Assembly: GCA_902806015.1 (NCBI GenBank)
Contig: CADCUZ010000172.1
Span: 1 to 19,047 of the forward strand
Length of the DNA: 19,047 nucleotides
Direction of reading: 5' to 3'
DNA from: an uncultured Rubrobacteraceae bacterium
GTDB lineage: Bacteria; Actinomycetota; Rubrobacteria; Rubrobacterales; Rubrobacteraceae
The translations under genes were made by a program, and so were the position numbers. This document shows positions 14,523 through 19,047 of this stretch, one piece after another; position 1 is the first letter of the stretch; each line of letters starts with the position of its first letter. The notes below the pieces were generated by a model that did not search any database, was not told where the DNA came from, and saw only the letters and a list, made by a program, of their open reading frames with translations.

Positions 14523-15448
14523 GGCTGAACCCCGCGAGCGGTGAGAAGCTCGACGGCGCCCTCTCGCTGGCGGAGAGCTACGAGCTGTGCCGCCGGGTTC
14601 AGAAGGCCCACAGCCGCACGTACTACTTCTCGACGCAATTCTTCCCGCCGCACGTCCGGCCGCGGGTGCAAGCGCTCTACGCCTTCATGCGCTACGCCGA
14701 CGAGATAGTGGACAACCCCGGCGTGACCAGCCTGGAGGAACAGCTCGAAGGCCTCAGGGCCTTCGAACGCGAGACGATGGCCGCTGTGGCAGGCGAGCCG
14801 GTGGCGAACCCCGTGCTGCGGGCCTACGCCGACACGGTCCGCAGGAGCGGCATAGAGTCAGCCCACATAACGGCCTTCATGGAGAGCATGAAGATGGACA
14901 CCCGCGTCTTCCGCTACCCGACCTACCGGGACCTGGAGGTCTACACCTACGGCAGCGCCGCGGTCGTCGGCCTAATGATGTGCCGGGTCGTCGGGGCCGC
15001 GGACCGGCGGGCCGACCACCACGCAGAAGCCCTAGGCGTCGCCATGCAGCTCTCCAACTTTCTGCGCGACGTGGCCGAAGATTGGCGCCGCGGGAGGGTC
15101 TACCTGCCCCTCGAAGACCTCGAGCGCTTCGGGTACCGGGAGGAGGACCTGGCGGCGGGCGTGGTGGACGAACGGTTCGTCTCCCTCATGCGGTTCCAGA
15201 TCCAGCGGGCGAGGAGGCTCTACGCCTACGCCGACGAGGGGATAGGGTACATACCCAGGGGTCGGCGGTGGCCCGTGGTGGTGGCGCGCGAGCTGTACGC
15301 GGGGATACTCGGGCGCATAGAGGCGCGGGAATACGACGTCTTCTCAGGGCGGGCCGAGACCTCCAAACCGCGCAAGCTCCTGGTCGCGGCGCATTGCGCG
15401 GCGCGGGACCCCCGCGAAATCCTGGCCCACTCGGCCGCCCGTCGGTAG
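14519..15448 (+). CDS. crtB: Phytoene synthase
   Basis: The 309-residue enzyme joins two geranylgeranyl diphosphates head to head to make phytoene. Both aspartate-rich, Mg-diphosphate-binding motifs are present: DEIVD (D61/D65) after LYAFMRYA, and DVAED (D184/D188) within NFLRDVAEDWRRGRVYLPLEDL. The SRTYYFSTQFFPP segment at 32-44 is the usual N-terminal substrate-binding region. GTG 14519 overlaps the crtI stop as GTGA, so translation is probably coupled to crtI. With crtI it forms a minimal C40 carotenoid core; later tailoring genes are not in the window. Confidence 0.96.
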   Translation: MRLNPASGEKLDGALSLAESYELCRRVQKAHSRTYYFSTQFFPPHVRPRVQALYAFMRYADEIVDNPGVTSLEEQLEGLRAFERETMAAVAGEPVANPVLRAYADTVRRSGIESAHITAFMESMKMDTRVFRYPTYRDLEVYTYGSAAVVGLMMCRVVGAADRRADHHAEALGVAMQLSNFLRDVAEDWRRGRVYLPLEDLERFGYREEDLAAGVVDERFVSLMRFQIQRARRLYAYADEGIGYIPRGRRWPVVVARELYAGILGRIEAREYDVFSGRAETSKPRKLLVAAHCAARDPREILAHSAARR

Positions 15449-15601
15449 CCGGGAACCAGCCCCCCTAAAAGGCCCACGCGGACGAAACCTGTCAGCTGCC
15501 GTTTATGGGGATTACGTCCGGCGGATAAAGCAGGGGCGAGGGCACTGGGGTCGATGTCCCGGGGCATCTTCCGCTTCCGGGCGTAGAAGGCCTCGCGTGG
15601 A

Positions 15602-15630
15602 TTGAAATAGGGTTTGCGCCGTGCTGTAAT
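15602..15630 (+). promoter_or_regulatory. Sigma70-type promoter of the SAM-riboswitch operon
   Basis: -35 TTGAAA (15602-15607), a 17-base spacer and -10 TGTAAT (15625-15630), each matching five of six consensus positions. Transcription should begin near 15637, about 28 bases before the riboswitch. This is the strongest promoter in the window. The stretch from 15449 to 15601, after crtB, holds nothing else I can name and no clear terminator for the crt genes. Confidence 0.7.
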
Positions 15631-15664
15631 TCGGGGGTCTGGAGCCGGCTTGCCGGCCCGGGCG

Positions 15665-15771
15665 CTCATCGAGAGCGGTGGAGGGATGGGCCCTTTGAAG
15701 CCGCGGCAACCGGCGGGACGAAAGCCCCGTGGCAGGTGCCAACTCCCGCGGAGGATACTCCGAGAGATGAG
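15665..15771 (+). ncRNA. SAM-I riboswitch (S-box) aptamer
   Basis: The outer P1 helix is CTCATC (15665-15670) with GATGAG (15766-15771). Between them lies the conserved S-box core: GAGAGCGGTGGAGGGATGGG, then GCCCTTTGAAGCCGCGGCAACC, then the P3 arm with GGGACGAAAGCCCC, and the P4 arm GGAGGATACTCC. These are the conserved kink-turn and SAM-pocket segments of the family. It binds S-adenosylmethionine and should switch off the downstream methionine/folate genes when SAM is plentiful. The bifunctional methyltransferase/reductase of Bacillus (yitJ) carries the same riboswitch class, which fits the gene that follows. Confidence 0.93.
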
Positions 15772-15790
15772 TCGGAACCGCATCGACTGG

Positions 15791-15835
15791 CCTCTCTACT
15801 CCGCGCCGACGCGCAGCCACAGAGGAGAGGTTTTT
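15791..15835 (+). terminator. Riboswitch expression platform: terminator / RBS-hiding hairpin
   Basis: CCTCTCT (15791-15797) can pair with GGAGAGG (15824-15830), with one G-U pair and a possible inner GCG/CGC stem, and is followed directly by TTTTT (15831-15835). The same 3' arm holds the Shine-Dalgarno of the next gene, so the hairpin could both stop transcription and mask the ribosome-binding site. GAGAG at 15762-15766, beside P1, could pair alternatively with CTCTC at 15792-15796, giving an antiterminator. This switching is inferred from pairing only. Confidence 0.55.
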
Positions 15836-17723
15836 GAGTTTCGATCTCAGGGAGATGGTGGGTTCTAGGGTCCTGATCGGGGACGGCGCGACGGGCACGC
15901 TCCTGGCCGAGCGCGGCGTCGGTTTCGGCCACCCTTACGCCCGGGCCAACATGACCCACCCCGACATGGTCGCCGGCATCCACGAGGAGTACATAAGGGC
16001 CGGCGCCGGCGTGGTCGAGACGAACACCTTCTCCGCCAACCGCTTCAAGCTGGAGGTCCACGACCTCGAGGAGCGGGTGCGCGAGGTAAACGAGGCGGGC
16101 GCCCGCCTCGCCCGCAAGGCCGCCGACACCGCGAAGGCTGCAGAAGGCCACAAGGCCCTGGTCTTCGGGGCGATAGGCCCCCTCGGGCGCCCGCTGTGTC
16201 CCGTAGGCCCGGTGACGGGGGCGGAGGCGCGCTCCGCGTTCCTAGAACAGGCGGAGGCGCTCCTGGAAGGCGGCGCCGACGCGCTCGTGCTGGAGACCTT
16301 CACGGATCTGCTGGAACTGGGCCTGGCCCACGAGGCGGTCCGGGGCCTCGGGATCCCGATCGTCGCGTACAAGACGTTCGTCGAGGATGGGGAGACGCTC
16401 GCGGAGGGCCTCCCCGGTCGCGCCGCGCTCGAGATCTGCGGCCTCGGAGTGGACCTCGCCGGCGCGAACTGCACGGTCGGCCCGCAACGGATGGTCGGCA
16501 TCATAGAGGGCATGTCCGCCGAGGTCGGCCCCGTGGCCGCGTTCCCGAACCCCGGACTACCGCAGCTCGTGGACGGCAAGGTCCGCTTCCGCCGGGACGT
16601 GGACCACTTCGCCGTCTACGGGCGCAGGCTCGCGGAGGCGGGTGCCCGCCTCGTCGGCGGCTGCTGCGGCACAACCCCGGAGCACGTAAAGGCCCTGGCC
16701 GAGGCCCTGCGGGACTTCCGCCCGGTGGCCGGCCCAGGAGGCCGCGGCGTGCGCGCGAGAACGGTCGAGGAGGTGGGATCGGAGGAGGTCCCGGGTGGCC
16801 CCTCCACGGAGCTGGCCGAGAAGCTGCGGACGGGCTTCGCCGTCGCGGTGGAGGTGGATCTGCCCCGGGGGAACGACATCGCGAAGGTCGTCGAGGCGTC
16901 GCGGCGCCTCAAAGAGCGTGGCGTTGACGCCATAGACATCTCCGACGGGGCGCGGGCGCGGCTGCGGATGCACCCGGTGGCGGCGGCCAAGATCGTGCAG
17001 GATGAGGTTGGCATCGAGGCCGTCGCGCACATCTCCTGTAGGGACAGGAACATCATCGGGCTGCAGTCGGATTTTCTCGGGGCGGCGGCGCTCGGGGTAA
17101 AAAACATCCTGGCGGTCACGGGAGATCCCACCCAGATCGGGGACTACCCCGAGGCAACCGGCGTCTTCGACACGGACTCCGTGGGCCTCGTCCATGTGCT
17201 CTCCAAGATGAACCGGGGCGAGGACCTTGCCGGCAACCCCATCGGCGAGCCGGCGGGCTTCCTGATCGGTTCGGCCTTCAATCCGACCGCCGGGGACCTC
17301 GACGGCGAGATCGAGAAGCTCAGGCGCAAGATCGGGGCCGGAGCTCACGCCTTCTGGACCCAGCCGGTCTTCGAGATAGGCGCCTTGGAGATCGCCCTGG
17401 AGCGCATGGGCGACCTCGAGGCCTGCCTCCTGCTCGGCCTGATGCCGCTGCGCAGCGCCCGCCAGGCCGAGTTTCTCCACCACGAGGTCCCCGGCGTGGA
17501 CATCCCGAAGCACGTCCGCGCGAAGCTCGCCGACCTCTCCTGCGAAGACGCCCCGAAGTACGGCGTCGAGGTCGCCCAGAACCTGCTCTCCAGAGCGCGG
17601 CCGCTCGTGAACGGCGCGTACATAATGCCGCCTGCGAGCGCCCCGGACCTGGCAGGAGACGTGATAGAAGCTCTCAACCTTCGGCTTCAGCCGTCGGCCA
17701 GAACGGCAAAAGCTGATCGCTGA
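15834..17723 (+). CDS. Fused homocysteine S-methyltransferase / methylenetetrahydrofolate reductase
   Basis: The 629-residue protein resembles Bacillus YitJ. Residues about 1-298 form a homocysteine S-methyltransferase domain (VLIGDGATGTLL at 13-24, VVETNTFSANR at 60-70) with zinc-ligand cysteines C213 in GANCTVGP and C277/C278 in [10 protein letters not shown]. Residues about 325-613 form a MetF-type reductase (VAVEVDLPRG at 337-346, AHISCRDRN at 398-406, NILAVTGDP at 424-432, FNPTAGDLDGEIEKL at 482-496, FWTQPVF at 507-513). The reductase makes 5-methyl-THF; the methyl donor of the first domain is unknown. TTG 15834 is the start, with AGGAG six bases upstream; ATG 15855 is less likely. The gene is under the SAM-I riboswitch. 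Confidence 0.92.
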   Translation: MSFDLREMVGSRVLIGDGATGTLLAERGVGFGHPYARANMTHPDMVAGIHEEYIRAGAGVVETNTFSANRFKLEVHDLEERVREVNEAGARLARKAADTAKAAEGHKALVFGAIGPLGRPLCPVGPVTGAEARSAFLEQAEALLEGGADALVLETFTDLLELGLAHEAVRGLGIPIVAYKTFVEDGETLAEGLPGRAALEICGLGVDLAGANCTVGPQRMVGIIEGMSAEVGPVAAFPNPGLPQLVDGKVRFRRDVDHFAVYGRRLAEAGARLVGGCCGTTPEHVKALAEALRDFRPVAGPGGRGVRARTVEEVGSEEVPGGPSTELAEKLRTGFAVAVEVDLPRGNDIAKVVEASRRLKERGVDAIDISDGARARLRMHPVAAAKIVQDEVGIEAVAHISCRDRNIIGLQSDFLGAAALGVKNILAVTGDPTQIGDYPEATGVFDTDSVGLVHVLSKMNRGEDLAGNPIGEPAGFLIGSAFNPTAGDLDGEIEKLRRKIGAGAHAFWTQPVFEIGALEIALERMGDLEACLLLGLMPLRSARQAEFLHHEVPGVDIPKHVRAKLADLSCEDAPKYGVEVAQNLLSRARPLVNGAYIMPPASAPDLAGDVIEALNLRLQPSARTAKADR

Positions 17724-17748
17724 AGGCCGAAGGCTAGAATAGAGGCAC

Positions 17749-19047
17749 ATGGGTCTCAAGAGCACCATCCACGAAGACAGGACGGCCCGACTGGACAAGT
17801 TCCGGTCTGCTCTGAAGGAGCGCATCCTTATTCTGGACTGTGCCATGGGAACCATGATTCAGTCTTACGACCTCTCCGAGGGGGACTACCGCGGCGACCG
17901 CTTCGCCGGCCACCCGGGCGAGCTGAAGGGCAACAACGACCTCCTCTCGATCACCCAACCCAGCATCATCCGGGCCATCCATGAGGCCGTCCTAGAGGTC
18001 GGCACGGACATAATCGAGACGAACACCTTCTCCTCCACCTCCATCGCTCAAAGGGACTACGGGACGGAGGATCTGGCCTACGAGCTGAACTTCGAGGCCG
18101 CCCGCGTAGCCCGCGGGGCCGCGGAGGCTTACACGGACGCTACTTCGTATAAGCCCCGTTTCGTGGCTGGCGCCCTTGGGCCGACGAACAGGACGGCCTC
18201 GCTCTCGCCTGACGTGAACAACCCTAGCTTCAGAAACGTCAGCTTCGACGAGCTCAGGGAGGCGTACCGGGAAGCGGCGCGGGGGCTCGTGGAGGGCGGG
18301 GTAGACCTGCTGCTCATCGAGACCATCTTTGACACGCTCAACGCGAAGGCCGCCCTATTCGCCGTGCGGGAGTACTTAGACCAAGAGGGTCTCGACGTTC
18401 CCGTGATGATCTCCGGTACCATCACGGACGCGAGCGGGCGAACTCTCTCCGGTCAGACAACGGAGGCGTTCTACAATTCGGTAAGGCACGCGGAACCTAC
18501 CAGCATCGGGTTGAACTGTGCCCTCGGGTCGAAGGAACTCAGGCAGTACATCGAGGAGCTTTCCAGGATAGCCGAGACGTACGTGAGCGCTTATCCGAAC
18601 GCGGGGCTGCCAAACGAGTTCGGGGAGTACGACGAGGGCCCCGAGTTCATGGCGGAGGAGATCGGGGACTGGGCCGCGAACGGCTGGCTGAACATCGTCG
18701 GCGGATGCTGCGGCACCACGCCGGAGCACATCAGGGCGATCGCGGAAGCCGTCTCCGGGCACCCGCCCCGCGAGCTTCCAGAGCGCGAACCGAGACTGCG
18801 GCTCTCGGGGCTCGAAGCCCTCAACATCGGTTCGGACTCCCTCTTCGTGAACGTCGGGGAGCGGACCAACGTCACGGGTTCGGCGCGGTTCAAGGACCTG
18901 ATCCTGAACGACGACTACGAGACGGCGCTCGACGTGGCCCGCAGCCAGGTCGAGAACGGGGCGCAGGTAATAGACGTCAACATGGACGAGGGGATGCTCG
19001 ACGGCGAGGCGGCGATGGTCGAGTTCCTGAACCTCGTCGCCGCGGAG
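17749..19047 (+). CDS. metH: Cobalamin-dependent methionine synthase, 3' end cut by window edge
   Basis: The frame is open from ATG 17749 to the right edge, 433 codons out of a usual 1,150-1,230. The homocysteine-binding domain is complete ([17 protein letters not shown] at 26-42, [19 protein letters not shown] at 87-105, zinc cysteines C257 in GLNCALG and C320/C321 in [10 protein letters not shown]), followed by the start of the pterin-binding domain ([13 protein letters not shown] at 366-378, [11 protein letters not shown] at 409-419). The cobalamin and reactivation domains would lie outside. GAGG lies three bases before the ATG, and the gene begins 26 bases after the fused methyltransferase/reductase, so both probably share the SAM-riboswitch transcript. 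Confidence 0.95.
   Translation, partial: MGLKSTIHEDRTARLDKFRSALKERILILDCAMGTMIQSYDLSEGDYRGDRFAGHPGELKGNNDLLSITQPSIIRAIHEAVLEVGTDIIETNTFSSTSIAQRDYGTEDLAYELNFEAARVARGAAEAYTDATSYKPRFVAGALGPTNRTASLSPDVNNPSFRNVSFDELREAYREAARGLVEGGVDLLLIETIFDTLNAKAALFAVREYLDQEGLDVPVMISGTITDASGRTLSGQTTEAFYNSVRHAEPTSIGLNCALGSKELRQYIEELSRIAETYVSAYPNAGLPNEFGEYDEGPEFMAEEIGDWAANGWLNIVGGCCGTTPEHIRAIAEAVSGHPPRELPEREPRLRLSGLEALNIGSDSLFVNVGERTNVTGSARFKDLILNDDYETALDVARSQVENGAQVIDVNMDEGMLDGEAAMVEFLNLVAAE

Noticed and set aside
15226..15783. A 185-codon minus-strand frame crossing the riboswitch and the end of crtB
   Set aside because: The part outside crtB (from ATG 15670 in the riboswitch P1 strand) has mildly protein-like sequence, but there is no ribosome-binding site and it overlaps a clear promoter and structured RNA on the other strand.
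16557..17855. A 432-codon minus-strand frame opposite the methyltransferase/reductase
   Set aside because: It is composed mostly of low-complexity, family-less sequence and overlaps two well-recognised plus-strand genes.

Overview
The window is high-GC, gene-dense bacterial chromosome, most likely from an actinobacterium of the Rubrobacter type. This is inferred from an InhA-like enoyl reductase, the rpsF-rpsR-rplI-dnaB order with an intein-bearing DnaB, leaderless-looking promoters, a crtI-crtB carotenoid pair and a SAM-I riboswitch. No marker here fixes the genus. Two real genes run off the ends: acs on the left (minus strand) and metH on the right (plus strand).

Layout. 1-1450 (-): acetyl-CoA synthetase, 3' end missing. 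1708-3618 (+): membrane-anchored sulfatase/LTA-synthase-like enzyme. 3692-4471 (+): InhA-like FabI. 4557-8091 (-): an operon, in transcription order rpsF, rpsR, rplI, dnaB and a possible tiny basic-protein gene; ssb is missing from its usual place. 8259-9008 (+): ABC ATPase of the LolD/MacB type, then a frameshifted GNAT acetyltransferase (9010-9463). 9474-9914 (-): small three-helix membrane protein. 9984-12545 (+): the FtsX/MacB-type permease that probably partners the ATPase. 12546-13013: gene-poor gap. 13014-15448 (+): phytoene desaturase and phytoene synthase, translationally coupled. 15602-15835: sigma70-like promoter, SAM-I riboswitch and expression platform. 15834-17723 (+): fused homocysteine methyltransferase/methylenetetrahydrofolate reductase, followed at once by metH (17749 to the right edge).

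How the genes work together. The right end is a SAM-responsive methionine/one-carbon operon: the reductase half of the first protein should make the methyl-THF that MetH uses. The crt pair converts GGPP to phytoene and then to a desaturated carotene. The minus-strand operon joins small-subunit proteins bS6 and bS18 and large-subunit protein bL9 to the replicative helicase. acs and fabI serve acetate activation and fatty-acid elongation.

Most notable observations: an eroded mini-intein in DnaB; an rpsF whose well-placed Shine-Dalgarno points to an AUA codon; loss of ssb from the ribosomal operon; a GNAT gene split by one base; a crtI with no ordinary start codon; and a candidate tiny basic protein downstream of dnaB with a one-base disagreement between its start and its coding-like frame. 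The single-base anomalies may be biological or assembly errors, and the raw reads would decide. I found no tRNA, rRNA, CRISPR array or insertion sequence.
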